This document shows positions 8,467 through 17,305 of a stretch of 23,340 nucleotides of DNA, piece after piece. The stretch lies in NCBI GenBank assembly GCA_026398575.1, contig JAPLSP010000692.1:1-23340 (forward strand). Direction: 5' to 3'. The notes under the pieces are model-generated. The model did not search any database and was not told the origin of the DNA. It worked only from the letters and a program-made list of their open reading frames with translations. The position numbers were made by a program, and so were the translations under genes. This DNA comes from Candidatus Sumerlaeota bacterium. Lineage in GTDB: Bacteria; Sumerlaeota; Sumerlaeia; JADFCT01. Each line of letters opens with the position of its first letter. Within the stretch, counting starts at the first letter, position 1.

Positions 8467-8925
8467 ATGTCCGCTTCGACAGCTCTTCAATCGTTCCTCC
8501 AGCAAAAGGCGAAATCAAGCGGGGGGCGCAAATCGCATCCAGTTAATTGGGAAGCGAAAAAGCAGACGTGGCTCGAAGAAATAGATCAGTTTTACGCCAA
8601 TATCAAGAAGTGGCTTTCGGGGTTGGAGAAGAAAAAGTTGCTGAGCTATTTGGTTAGTTCGCTCACTATACAGGAAGATTATTTTGGCGAATATAAAGTG
8701 GAGTCTCTGGCCATTCTCATCGGGAAACAGAGAGTCGTTTTTTATCCCAAAGGGGCGGTTATTGTCGGCGCGGAAGGGCGTATTGACATTCGAGGAGAAA
8801 AATCAGCTCGCACAGTCATCTTGCGTAAAGGGAAATGGTATGCAGTAGGAATAGGAGGAAAGGCAGGATATGTCCCCTTCACTCCGAAGTCATTCCAGCA
8901 AATTCTTTTGGAGGTGATGGAGTGA
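8467..8925 (+). CDS. Unknown protein, first gene of the ParA cassette
   Basis: A 152-residue protein that I do not recognise. Residues 28-62 look like one or two amphipathic helices (WLEEIDQFYANIKKWLSGLE). Residues 66-136 look beta-rich, with VESLAILIGKQRVVFYP, a Gly-containing turn GAVIVGAEGRIDIRG and VILRKGKWYAVGI; a short C-terminal helix (140-152) follows. No signal peptide or membrane segment is visible, so it should be cytoplasmic. ATG 8467 has AGAGG 7 bases upstream. The DNA is AT-richer than the flanking genes. A 150-base space separates it from the ParA-type gene on the same strand, so the link is by position and composition only. That space holds only a 19-codon open frame (8972-9031) of doubtful meaning. 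Confidence 0.75.
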   Translation: MSASTALQSFLQQKAKSSGGRKSHPVNWEAKKQTWLEEIDQFYANIKKWLSGLEKKKLLSYLVSSLTIQEDYFGEYKVESLAILIGKQRVVFYPKGAVIVGAEGRIDIRGEKSARTVILRKGKWYAVGIGGKAGYVPFTPKSFQQILLEVME

Positions 8926-9064
8926 GCAGTAAAAAAGACTGCGCAAAAGATTCTATTGATTCGGCTAGTCCATGAAGCGGAAAATCCAGCGTTTTGATTC
9001 TCGACTATTTGCATCTTTGGAAAAGCGATAATTGCCGGTACTTTCTGCATGGGAAACATAATAT

Positions 9065-9070
9065 AGGAGG
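9065..9070 (+). promoter_or_regulatory. Strong ribosome binding site for the ParA-type gene
   Basis: A perfect AGGAGG lies 5 bases before ATG 9076. It fixes the start of the ParA-type gene and implies efficient translation relative to the other two cassette genes. Confidence 0.8.
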
Positions 9071-9075
9071 ATAAA

Positions 9076-9933
9076 ATGGCTAAACGTGTGGCAATCATAA
9101 ATATGAAAGGCGGCGTCGGCAAATCAACAATAACTGTCAATCTAGCCTGGCACTTGTATTTGTCAGGAGGTTGGCCTCTCAAGAGGAAGATTTTAGTGGT
9201 AGATTTAGATCCTCAGTTTAATGCCAGCCAGTACCTGCTTGGATCATCAAAATACAGAGACGAAGTAGTTACTAAAAATCGCCCAACGATTTGGAACATT
9301 TTTGAAGAACGCAGCAGAATGCCTGGTCATGAGGAACCCGTATCGGTAAAGCCGGAAGATGCTATCGTAAGCGTTGACAGCTCGAGTAACTCAGGCGCTC
9401 GGTTGGATCTTTTGCCTTCGCGTTTGGAATTGGCTTGGTCTTTGAAGCAGCCAGCCGGGAAAGAGAAACTGTTGGACAGTTTTCTTGACCGTGTCGAAAA
9501 TCAGTATGATCTTATCTTGATTGACTGCGCGCCAACAGAGTCAATGTTAACGTCTGCTGCTTATCATGCCGCTCCTAATGTCTTTGTTCCAGTCAAACCT
9601 GAGTTTTTATCAACGATAGGTCTGCCGCTCCTTGCTAAGTCAATTGAGGACCATAATAATGAACCAGAAAGCAGGAAGACCTCAGTTATAGGTATCGTAT
9701 TTAATCATGCCAGCGATTATCTACCAGAAGAGGCGCTTTCGAAAAAAGAAGTATGGGCTGTGGCCGAAAATTTTAAATGGCGTGTTTTCACATCTGAAGT
9801 TCCATTTTCGAGATCTTTCCCTAAAGGCGCTCGAGAAGGCAAACCATTGATATGGACCTCAAATGCCCGGGAGAATAAAAAGACAAAGATATTTGTATTT
9901 GCCGCCGAGTTTGCGAGGGTGATTGGCTTATGA
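9076..9933 (+). CDS. ParA/Soj-type P-loop ATPase
   Basis: A 285-residue ATPase of the ParA/MinD family. It has the deviant Walker A KGGVGKST (11-18), the Walker A' strand VVDLDPQFNAS (41-51), Walker B LILIDCAP (146-153) and the downstream VPVKPE (171-176). The N-terminus begins directly at the first strand, so there is no helix-turn-helix extension of the plasmid P1 ParA type. Members of this family move plasmids, chromosomes or protein clusters by ATP-dependent dimerisation on DNA or membrane. No ParB-like CTPase gene or parS-like array is visible, so the cargo is unknown. It overlaps the next gene by 4 bases (ATGA), suggesting the two products act together. The AT-rich composition relative to neighbours suggests acquisition. 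Confidence 0.93.
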   Translation: MAKRVAIINMKGGVGKSTITVNLAWHLYLSGGWPLKRKILVVDLDPQFNASQYLLGSSKYRDEVVTKNRPTIWNIFEERSRMPGHEEPVSVKPEDAIVSVDSSSNSGARLDLLPSRLELAWSLKQPAGKEKLLDSFLDRVENQYDLILIDCAPTESMLTSAAYHAAPNVFVPVKPEFLSTIGLPLLAKSIEDHNNEPESRKTSVIGIVFNHASDYLPEEALSKKEVWAVAENFKWRVFTSEVPFSRSFPKGAREGKPLIWTSNARENKKTKIFVFAAEFARVIGL

Positions 9934-10406
9934 ATAATAAAACCTTGGCTCTATTGAATGATCTCCTCTATCTAGTGCGCAAGTACGGTATTAGAGAATT
10001 GGAGCAACTCTCGAAACTTTTGGCGAATCCGGAATTTGCGGAAAAAGCTAGAATGATTCCTCACGTTACCGCCAAGTTTCATCAGGAATTTGCACCGTAT
10101 TCCACCAATCAGCAGATAAATAAGAGTGAGGCTCATTTAAGGGAACTAGTTGAGATTGCGCGCGTGCGGTTGGCAGACAAAGATTGCTATCCCAATCTAC
10201 ATGATGTTTCCGAAGAGATTGCGCGGCTAGGGGTTTGTGTTCCGCCTACGGGATACAAACGGCGAGAAGATGCAGTGCGAGCAGCGGTGAAATTTCTTCG
10301 CGATTGCTCGCTAGACCAAGCGAGCAATTTCGTCAAGCAATTGCGCACAACCACCAAACGAGGTTCCCTCGAAGAGTGGACGCAGATAATCATGGATCGA
10401 AGATGA
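9930..10406 (+). CDS. Unknown helical protein coupled to the ParA-type ATPase
   Basis: A 158-residue protein that I cannot assign to a family. It appears mostly helical. Residues 4-55 form several short helices, and residues 66-125 contain an ordered block with YPNLHDVSEEIARLG (87-101) followed by YKRREDAVRAAVKFL (109-123). The arrangement of a short helix, a turn and a basic helix would suit a small DNA- or protein-binding domain, but this is inference. No signal peptide or membrane segment is seen. ATG 9930 overlaps the ATPase stop as ATGA, a classic sign of translational coupling, so the product may be the partner that gives the ATPase its target, as ParB or a ParC-like adaptor does elsewhere. 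Confidence 0.78.
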   Translation: MNNKTLALLNDLLYLVRKYGIRELEQLSKLLANPEFAEKARMIPHVTAKFHQEFAPYSTNQQINKSEAHLRELVEIARVRLADKDCYPNLHDVSEEIARLGVCVPPTGYKRREDAVRAAVKFLRDCSLDQASNFVKQLRTTTKRGSLEEWTQIIMDRR

Positions 10407-10439
10407 GAGCCTAACAAGACCTTGGCATGATTATCCTAT

Positions 10440-10465
10440 GACTCTTTCGGGATTACTATAGAGTC
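10440..10465. terminator. Weak hairpin between convergent genes
   Basis: GACTCT (10440-10445) pairs with AGAGTC (10460-10465) across a 14-base loop and is followed by a T-rich stretch. It sits in the 100-base gap between the ParA cassette and the convergent macroglobulin gene. The short stem and long loop make it a poor terminator candidate. Confidence 0.2.
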
Positions 10466-10506
10466 TCTTTTCTCCTCTGCCGCTGCGTCATATCTTTGGC
10501 TGTCTT

Positions 10507-13500
10507 TTACTTATCCTCAATCCTCAACTTGATCTCATCCGAATTGCCGCGCAGTTCGGGAGCGTACATGGCGAAGCCGCGTGACGGCAGCGCGCTGAAG
10601 CGGCCGGGGATTTCGGCGCGGATGCGGTATGATACGCTGTGTTTGCCGCGCGCCAGGGAACGGACGAAGAATGCGACGCGGTTGTCGCGGTATTCGACGT
10701 AGGCGCCCATGTCGTTGCCGGTGTAGCCGCTGCGCACCTCGACGGGCTCGCAGCCGGCGGCTTTCATGTCCTCAAACACAAGGTACTCGTAGTCGTTCTT
10801 GCTCTCGATGACGAGTTCGATTTCCATCAGGTCGCCGCTCTTGAGCGTGTCGTCGCTCTTGATTAGGATGCGTTCGTACTTCTCGACCTTCTGATCCACG
10901 GCCTGTCCGCGCGAGCTGGCGACCTTGATCTTCTTGTCCACTTCTTTGAGCTTATAGACCTGGCGCTCGACTTTCACCTCCAGACCCGCCTTCGTGATGA
11001 AGTCTTCGAGGCTGAAGTAGCTCAGGTAGGCGTTGAAGTAGAGCGGGCCTGTGCCCTGCTTGCGCAACTCGACGACGTGTTTGCCGGTCTCGACGGCGTC
11101 GCCGAACATCACGAATTTGTTGTCATAGGTGAAAAGGTTCTCGGAATTAATTTTCACTTCCTTCTGTTTCTTGCCGTCCACGATGATTTCAACCGTCAGG
11201 TCCGGCTTGTCTTCGCCGCTGGCCTTGATGTAGTCGGCGAACGCCTCGACGACAATCGCCGTGTCGCGCGTGCATTTCCAGTAGGTCGCGTGCTTGCGGT
11301 TGTTGAGCAGGTATTTGACCAGATACGGCGCCTTCCAGTCTTTGACGTCGCCGGTGCGAGCAAGCAGTTTCAGGTAGTAGGCATGCGCCTCGTATTCGCT
11401 GCCGTACCAGTACCACCAGTAGCCGTTGTTGCCGAGATTCAAGTAGGCGGTCTGGTTCTCGTCGTCCTTCTGCAGGAACTGCTCGATGTTGCGCATGATC
11501 ATGTCGCGCTGTTCGACGTGGTTTTGTTTGTGCAGCGCCATGCCGAACATCGCCTTGGAATAAACGGCGAGGTCATTGCGGTCGCGATAAATGAATTCGC
11601 GCATCTCGGCGTTTTCCTTGCCGGCGTCGGCGAGTGTCATATAAACGAACGCGTCGAGATCGTCGGCGCGCACCTTATAGGGTTCGATCTTCTTTTCCTT
11701 GTCTTTGCTCGCTTCCCAGTTTTTAAGTTTTTGCAGTTCGCGGTCCTGATAATTTTTCAGCCATTCGACGCCGCGTTCGAGGACGCCCGGCACAAGCGCA
11801 ACATCGTTCTCACGCGCGATCTGCAAGCCGTGAACGACGTAGGCGGTTGTGTGCGGCCACGAATGTTCGGCGTATCCGCTGAACCATCCCCAACCGCCGT
11901 CGCTCAGCTGCATCTCGGTCAGCGACTTGACGCCTTCCTTGACCATCCGCGCGACTTCTTCTTCGTCGAAGACGGGGTTCTTGTATGAGCCGTCGCTGTT
12001 GCGATAGCGTTTCCATTGTTCCGCGCGCGCCTTGTCGTCGCCGATTTCCTGCGCGTTCAGGTTCGAGCGCTTCTCCTTGATGTCTTTCAGATTCAGGTTC
12101 ATCCGCTTCAGGACGTTTTGCGTGATGACCGTCGGCAGGAAGCGGCTGAGCGTTTGCTCCGTGCAGCCATAGGGATAGTCCGCCAGATACGGCAGCGCGT
12201 CCACCATCGCGGCGGCCAGCGTCGGCGAGTAGCGGATTTCGAGCCGCGATTCATCCACGCGGCGGTCCTTGGGGACTTCGAGCGTGAGCGTGCCGCGTTC
12301 CTTGTCCGGGCGGATGTAGCCGCTGAACGAAACCATCTTGTCCATGCCGTGTACATAGACAGGGAACTTCTGTTCCATCGCGTCGGACTCTTCGTCGGTC
12401 AGCGCCTTCATGCGCACGACCGCCTCGCCCTCTTTGACCACCTTGACGCGCCAATCAACGCGTTCCTCGCCATCGGCAGCCACGCTGATTTTCTGGACGA
12501 TTTTGTTCTTGTCCATCGGCTCGATGCATCCGCCGTCGAGTTCGAGGACAACGCGCACGGTCTTTTTGCTCTTCAGGTAGTTGTGGACGTTGGCAGAGAG
12601 GACAACTTCGTCCTTCTCGACAAAGAATCGCGGCGCCTGCTGGCGCAGCATCAGGTTCTTCTTTGTCGTGATGACCGTCTCGGCCTGGGCGACCTTCGTG
12701 CCATGTCCCATCGCCCATGCCTTGACCTTCCAGCCCGTCAGATTGTCGGGCATCGTCATTTCGATCTCGGCCTTGCCGTCCTTGTCCGTCGTGAGCGCGG
12801 CGGCCCAGAACGCAGCGTCGGCGAACTTCGAGCGGATCATCGGCGTCACCTCGGCGCCGCCTTCGCCAGGCCCTTCACCCGCTGATGGTTTCTCTTCCTT
12901 ATCGCCTGCATCTTTGCGTTTTGCCGTCATCATAGACGCGCCAGGAGGAGCGGGCATCGCGGCGGAAGCCATTGGCATGGCATCCATGGCCAAAGCCCCT
13001 CTGCTGTATGCCATTGACTTGCTCAGTTCTATTCCATTTGCCTCTCGCAAGCGCGCTCCTCCCGCCCTGCCGCCGCCAAGGCCAAATCTTCCATTCAATT
13101 CATCCGTTACTTCCGTGGCGACCGACGCGCCGAATATACCCAGCGCGCTCATCGCGATTTCATTCTTCTTCAGCAGGTTGCCAAACCATCGCTCGATGTT
13201 CGATTCGGTTTGCGTGTAGTGATGGCGGCGCCACTTCCAGAAGAATTCCTTGATCTCCGGCACGTTCGAGCCGCCGGAAATATATTCGAGCGCCTTGTCA
13301 TAAACCGTCATCACCGTCGAACCGATGAACGGCTTGCCGTCCGTCCCCAGCAAGCGCACGCCAATCTTTGCTTTATCCCCAGGCTTGTATTCCTGCTTGG
13401 CGGTTTCCACTTCCATCTTCAGGATTCGCGATTCGGGAGGAACAATGACTTCGCGCGTCTCGCTGTGAACGCGATTGCCGGCGATGGTCAGCGCCTCCAC

Positions 13501-16500
13501 GAAGAAATTCGGCATGTCCTTTTTGCTGATCTCGATCTCCTCGACCGTGCTCTTGCCTTTCAGGCGCAGCACCTTGGGAAGCAGATAGACGCCATTGGCC
13601 GGACGGATGAAAAGCAGGACGGTCGAATTCTTTTGCTCGGTGTTGATCCGGAGTTTGACTTTATCGCCGGGAGCATATTCGCGCTTGTCGGTCACGAGCT
13701 CGACGGCGTTGAAGCGGTAGTTCGATCCATCGTCGCCATCGCCCGTGACGGTGAAGACGTAGCCGCCTTCGATTTCGTGCTTCTTCGAATCCCTGACTTT
13801 ATACGCCAGGCGATATTGCCCTGCGGTCTTGGCGTCAATCTGGACGCTGGACATGCCTTCGACGTTCGTGTCGAGCCGCCAATCCTGGACGGATTTTTCG
13901 ACAGGCTTCATGTCCTTGTCGTAAGCGATCTTGTAGAGATTGAGATCGCCTCTTCCTTGAACCGGCTTGTTATCGAGCGTTTGCGCCCTGAAGTTCGCTT
14001 CGATGGTGTCGCCCACGCGATAGTGTCCGCGATTGACCCAGGCATAAACCTTGAACGGCTGGCGCGCCACCAGCACCTGCCCCGTGCCCGTGATCGTGCG
14101 GCGCGACTCATCCGTCACTTCGGCGGTGATCTCGTAGCGATGATCCTGATCGCCGTGAATCAGTTTGGCGAGCGCGGTGTCTATCTCGACCTTCACTGTG
14201 CCGTCTGCGCCGATCGGGACTTCGTTCTCCAGGACGACTTCCGGCTGCGGCGACGGACGGCTCCACCACCACGGAATCGGGCGGAAGCAGCCCCACTTCG
14301 TCCAGCCCGGATACCAGACATAATCATAAGCATACCACCAGTAGCCCGAGCCATAGAACCAATCCCATAAGCCGATCGGATACCAGTAAGCCGAGTGGCT
14401 GCTGCGCATGACCTTGTATTTGACCTTCGCTTTTTTGACGGGCTCGCCGAAGTAGTACTTGCCTTTGATCGTGGCGGTGATTTTTTCGCCGAGCATCACC
14501 GGCTCCGTGGGCGCCTCGACGTTCACTTCGAATTCCGGCTTCTTGTATTCCTCGACGCGGAAATTGCCGCCGCCGCCAATGCTGGGGATGAAGAGATGAT
14601 AAACACCCAGCGTGGCGTCCTTGGCCAGTTCGATCTCGCCATCGAAGCCGCCATACGCGTCCGCCGTGAATCGCTTCTCGAGAATCTTGTCGTTCTTGGG
14701 ATTCCGGATTTCGATGGCGAAGGATTGATTGGCGAAGGACGAACTGTCCTCCTCGTCGTACTTGGCATGTCGCACCCAGAACTTGAATTTGACTTTTTGG
14801 CCGGGGCGATAGACCGGGCGGTCCGTGATCGTGAAAACTTTGGTTGCGTTATATTCGTTGTCGTACCAAGTGGCGCGCCAGATGCCGGTAAAGCCGAGAT
14901 AGGCGAAGCGTCCGTCATCATTCGTCGCGGTGATGATCCATTGATAGCTGTTCGGCGCGTCTTTGGGATCGGGAAAAACCTGCCCGTCGCCGTCGGTGGA
15001 GTCGGCAAATTGGGCGATGTCAATCCGGTAGTCGTTGTTCTTGAGATACTCCTGCTTGTATCCGAAGAACTCGACGTTGGCCTTCGCCACCGGCGCGCCC
15101 GTGCGCGCGTCGGCCACGAACAGCCATGCCTTCTTGTCCATCTGCTTCTTGACGATGACGGTGTCGTTGAGCCACAGGATGATGCGGCTGACATTGCCGT
15201 CCTCCATTTTGGCGACGACCAGATAGGCGCCGGCTTTTTTCAGAGGGGTTTTGACCGTGACGCGCTTGTCGAAGTGATTGAGGCGGGGTTCAACTGGCAG
15301 CGACCACGAATCCACTTTGGCGCCGATATACTTATCTTCGTTATTATAAACCAGGCGCTGGCCGATGTCCTGGATATTGATCTTCTGCCAATCCAGCATT
15401 CGGGGCTTGGTGCGGATGAAATTCTTTACGTCCACCAGCAGCGCGTTGACTTTGATTTCGAACGCTTCGAATTCCACTTTCTTTCCGTTGCGGAAGCGAT
15501 AGTCAAGGGCGGCCGCCTCGCCGGCCGGCTGCGTCTGTATCATTTCGAATTCGCCCCACGCGTTGGTAATTTGCTTGAAGCGGTTTTCGGCCTGCTTGTA
15601 TTCGTTCTTGTCCGAATTGCCGATGCGCGTCATGAGTTCTTTCCAGTATTCGGCGGCACGCGGATATTGGCGGCGGTTTTCGTAATTTTCAGCCAGCCGT
15701 TTCAGCGATTCGCGGCCATAGTAGTTCTTGTCCGTCTTTGCGATGTCCGTAAAAATGGAAATGAAATTGAACTCATCGGGGAGCTTGAAGCGCTTGATGC
15801 CCGCGGCCAGGCGCGCGATGGTCTCGCTGTCTTTCAGCGTGTGCAGGGCGTAGGTTCCGCTTTCGTCTTTGGAAGTGTCGTCGGTCTGGCGTCCCCAAAA
15901 ATAGCTGTAACTCGCCATGGTCTGAACGCCGAACTGCTGCGACAAAAAGGAAGCGAATTCATATCGGATGCGCGTGGCGCTTCCGGGGCTCATCTCCATC
16001 GCCTGCATCAACATCCAGCGCCAACGCTCGCCGTCGGATTGCGCGGATTCAAAAGACTTGGGGATGCGATAAAAAATGGGATCGCCGTTCGCGTCCACGG
16101 GCGCGCCGCGCGTCTCGGACCCGCGATAGTACCAGTTATAGTAATTGCCTTCCTCGTAGTCCGGAAGCGTCGCGATATCGGTGAGCGATTGCAGCCGCCA
16201 CGAATCGGTTTGCCCGAACCGCCCCATCAGGAAATCGCGCGCGAATTCCTCGAAGAACTGGCTTGCTTCCGAGCGCGCGGCTTCCTTTTTGGCGGCTTCG
16301 ATGGCAAGCGGCATTCCCTGGAGCATCAGTTGCAGGCCGCGAATGCGATCGCGCTCGAAGGCGTTGGCCGGGCGTCCGCCGCCGCGATGCTGCCCGCGTT
16401 GGAATTCGCCGGCGATGATGAAGCCATTGTGTTCGATGTCGCGATAGCTCTGCGCGGCCGCCATCAGGAACCGCCAGTCATCCTTGTGAATCTTGATGGC

Positions 16501-16827
16501 CTCTTCGCGCAGGGCGTCAATCTCGCCGGCGCGATTGAGCGACAGCAGGCAGGAATTCACCATTGCCAGATCATTGCCGCATAGAGCGCCGCCATTTTGA
16601 GGATCAAGCAGCAGTTTCTTATAAACCTCGAACGCTTCCTTGTGGTTGCCGTCTTTGTTCAGCTTCTCCGCTTTCTTGCGCGTGTTCGCCATGGATTCAT
16701 TCGCTTCCTGAGCGGGGATGGAGAGCGCCGTCAACAATCCAAATCCTGCGCTCATTATCAATGCGATGACGCAAAGCGCCACGCCGAAATGCAGGAACCG
16801 GCGGCGATTGCTGGAGAGATGAAACAT
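10507..16827 (-). CDS. Giant alpha-2-macroglobulin family protein with thioester motif
   Basis: A 2106-residue exported protein of the bacterial alpha-2-macroglobulin family, which traps attacking proteases through a reactive thioester after bait cleavage. Residues 8-35 are a basic then hydrophobic export signal or membrane anchor. The following helical segment has TPR-like character (KAEKLNKDGNHKEAFEVYKK). A long series of macroglobulin-type beta domains includes VFTITDRPVYRPGQKVKFKF. A Met/Ala/Gly/Pro-rich, low-complexity stretch near 1256-1328, just before RSKFADAAFW, is the probable bait-like region. The thioester CTEQ is at Cys1555-Gln1558 (bases 12165-12154), within YPYGCTEQTLSRFLP. A loop at 810-855 holds 11 Trp and 8 Tyr. 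ATG 16827 is chosen over the frame's first ATG because GGGAGG lies about 10 bases before it. No pbpC neighbour is present, unlike in enterobacteria. Confidence 0.93.
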   Translation of the reverse strand: MFHLSSNRRRFLHFGVALCVIALIMSAGFGLLTALSIPAQEANESMANTRKKAEKLNKDGNHKEAFEVYKKLLLDPQNGGALCGNDLAMVNSCLLSLNRAGEIDALREEAIKIHKDDWRFLMAAAQSYRDIEHNGFIIAGEFQRGQHRGGGRPANAFERDRIRGLQLMLQGMPLAIEAAKKEAARSEASQFFEEFARDFLMGRFGQTDSWRLQSLTDIATLPDYEEGNYYNWYYRGSETRGAPVDANGDPIFYRIPKSFESAQSDGERWRWMLMQAMEMSPGSATRIRYEFASFLSQQFGVQTMASYSYFWGRQTDDTSKDESGTYALHTLKDSETIARLAAGIKRFKLPDEFNFISIFTDIAKTDKNYYGRESLKRLAENYENRRQYPRAAEYWKELMTRIGNSDKNEYKQAENRFKQITNAWGEFEMIQTQPAGEAAALDYRFRNGKKVEFEAFEIKVNALLVDVKNFIRTKPRMLDWQKINIQDIGQRLVYNNEDKYIGAKVDSWSLPVEPRLNHFDKRVTVKTPLKKAGAYLVVAKMEDGNVSRIILWLNDTVIVKKQMDKKAWLFVADARTGAPVAKANVEFFGYKQEYLKNNDYRIDIAQFADSTDGDGQVFPDPKDAPNSYQWIITATNDDGRFAYLGFTGIWRATWYDNEYNATKVFTITDRPVYRPGQKVKFKFWVRHAKYDEEDSSSFANQSFAIEIRNPKNDKILEKRFTADAYGGFDGEIELAKDATLGVYHLFIPSIGGGGNFRVEEYKKPEFEVNVEAPTEPVMLGEKITATIKGKYYFGEPVKKAKVKYKVMRSSHSAYWYPIGLWDWFYGSGYWWYAYDYVWYPGWTKWGCFRPIPWWWSRPSPQPEVVLENEVPIGADGTVKVEIDTALAKLIHGDQDHRYEITAEVTDESRRTITGTGQVLVARQPFKVYAWVNRGHYRVGDTIEANFRAQTLDNKPVQGRGDLNLYKIAYDKDMKPVEKSVQDWRLDTNVEGMSSVQIDAKTAGQYRLAYKVRDSKKHEIEGGYVFTVTGDGDDGSNYRFNAVELVTDKREYAPGDKVKLRINTEQKNSTVLLFIRPANGVYLLPKVLRLKGKSTVEEIEISKKDMPNFFVEALTIAGNRVHSETREVIVPPESRILKMEVETAKQEYKPGDKAKIGVRLLGTDGKPFIGSTVMTVYDKALEYISGGSNVPEIKEFFWKWRRHHYTQTESNIERWFGNLLKKNEIAMSALGIFGASVATEVTDELNGRFGLGGGRAGGARLREANGIELSKSMAYSRGALAMDAMPMASAAMPAPPGASMMTAKRKDAGDKEEKPSAGEGPGEGGAEVTPMIRSKFADAAFWAAALTTDKDGKAEIEMTMPDNLTGWKVKAWAMGHGTKVAQAETVITTKKNLMLRQQAPRFFVEKDEVVLSANVHNYLKSKKTVRVVLELDGGCIEPMDKNKIVQKISVAADGEERVDWRVKVVKEGEAVVRMKALTDEESDAMEQKFPVYVHGMDKMVSFSGYIRPDKERGTLTLEVPKDRRVDESRLEIRYSPTLAAAMVDALPYLADYPYGCTEQTLSRFLPTVITQNVLKRMNLNLKDIKEKRSNLNAQEIGDDKARAEQWKRYRNSDGSYKNPVFDEEEVARMVKEGVKSLTEMQLSDGGWGWFSGYAEHSWPHTTAYVVHGLQIARENDVALVPGVLERGVEWLKNYQDRELQKLKNWEASKDKEKKIEPYKVRADDLDAFVYMTLADAGKENAEMREFIYRDRNDLAVYSKAMFGMALHKQNHVEQRDMIMRNIEQFLQKDDENQTAYLNLGNNGYWWYWYGSEYEAHAYYLKLLARTGDVKDWKAPYLVKYLLNNRKHATYWKCTRDTAIVVEAFADYIKASGEDKPDLTVEIIVDGKKQKEVKINSENLFTYDNKFVMFGDAVETGKHVVELRKQGTGPLYFNAYLSYFSLEDFITKAGLEVKVERQVYKLKEVDKKIKVASSRGQAVDQKVEKYERILIKSDDTLKSGDLMEIELVIESKNDYEYLVFEDMKAAGCEPVEVRSGYTGNDMGAYVEYRDNRVAFFVRSLARGKHSVSYRIRAEIPGRFSALPSRGFAMYAPELRGNSDEIKLRIEDK

Positions 16828-17011
16828 CGTGCATTTTCCTCCCGATTTATAAATGGCAATAATCTGCGAATTCTCCATCAAAATTCAGACGCAGTTTGAC
16901 CAAATTAGTTCGCGCAATGCGAGCAAAAAAACTAAACGTTTTGCGAAAGGCATGCCGCTGCGCGTTTGTCGTAAATACATCTTCTTCTTTGCCATCCCGA
17001 TTTGCGTGTTG

Positions 17012-17095
17012 CGCCCCTTCAGGGCGAAGGACTATACAGGAATATCTTGTCCTGGGGCGCTGCCCCAGGCTATGCTCTTTGACGCCTTCGGCGTC
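17012..17095. repeat. Cluster of three GC-rich hairpins
   Basis: Three perfect-stem hairpins lie in a row: CGCCC-CTTCA-GGGCG (17012-17026), CCTGGGG-CGCTG-CCCCAGG (17051-17069) and GACGCC-TTC-GGCGTC (17081-17095). They are separated by 24 and 11 bases. The regular composition and lack of coding potential suggest an intergenic palindromic repeat unit. I recall similar triplets in Planctomycetes and Verrucomicrobia genomes but cannot verify this here. Confidence 0.8.
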
Positions 17096-17135
17096 TCTGG
17101 TGTTTGGCCATCCTTTGCGCATTTTTCGGTCATAC

Positions 17136-17305
17136 AAAACAGAATAATGCAAAACAGAATGATGCAAAACAGAATGATGAAAAACAGAATGATGAAAAAC
17201 AGAATGATGAAAAAGAGTATGATAAAAAACAGAATTATTCAGTTTTCATTCTTCCGATGTTCATGATCCCATTTTTTATCATTCTGTTTTTCATCATTCT
17301 GTTAA
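17136..17305. repeat. Array of 15-base units in direct then inverted orientation
   Basis: Seven head-to-tail units follow the pattern AAAACAGAATGATGA from 17136 to 17240; the first two end in GC, the sixth is AAAAGAGTATGATAA and the seventh ends ATTATTC. Two degenerate inverted units (17246-17275) and two clear inverted units (17276-17305, containing ATCATTCTGTT) follow. The whole can fold into a long imperfect hairpin centred near 17240. The CAGAATSAT core and 15-base step match the palindrome at 7612-7670. It is not a CRISPR array, because there are no spacers. Confidence 0.93.

Noticed and set aside
8972..9031. A 19-codon open frame between the first unknown cassette gene and the ParA-type gene
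   Set aside because: It is too short to judge and has no clear ribosome site. A leader peptide is possible but unsupported.
9076..9933. Plasmid origin or parS site linked to the ParA-type gene
   Set aside because: No iterated short sites, replication initiator gene or ParB gene were found around the cassette.
14395..16584. A 729-codon open frame antisense to the macroglobulin gene
   Set aside because: It mirrors the codon bias of the real gene, has no family resemblance and lacks a convincing ribosome site. The sense strand encodes an unmistakable macroglobulin.
16847..17167. Small open frames around the hairpin triplet on both strands
   Set aside because: Their sequence is generated by the palindromes and repeat period; no ribosome site or domain supports them.
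17136..17305. CRISPR array
   Set aside because: Units are contiguous 15-mers without unique spacers, orientation flips midway, and there are no cas genes.
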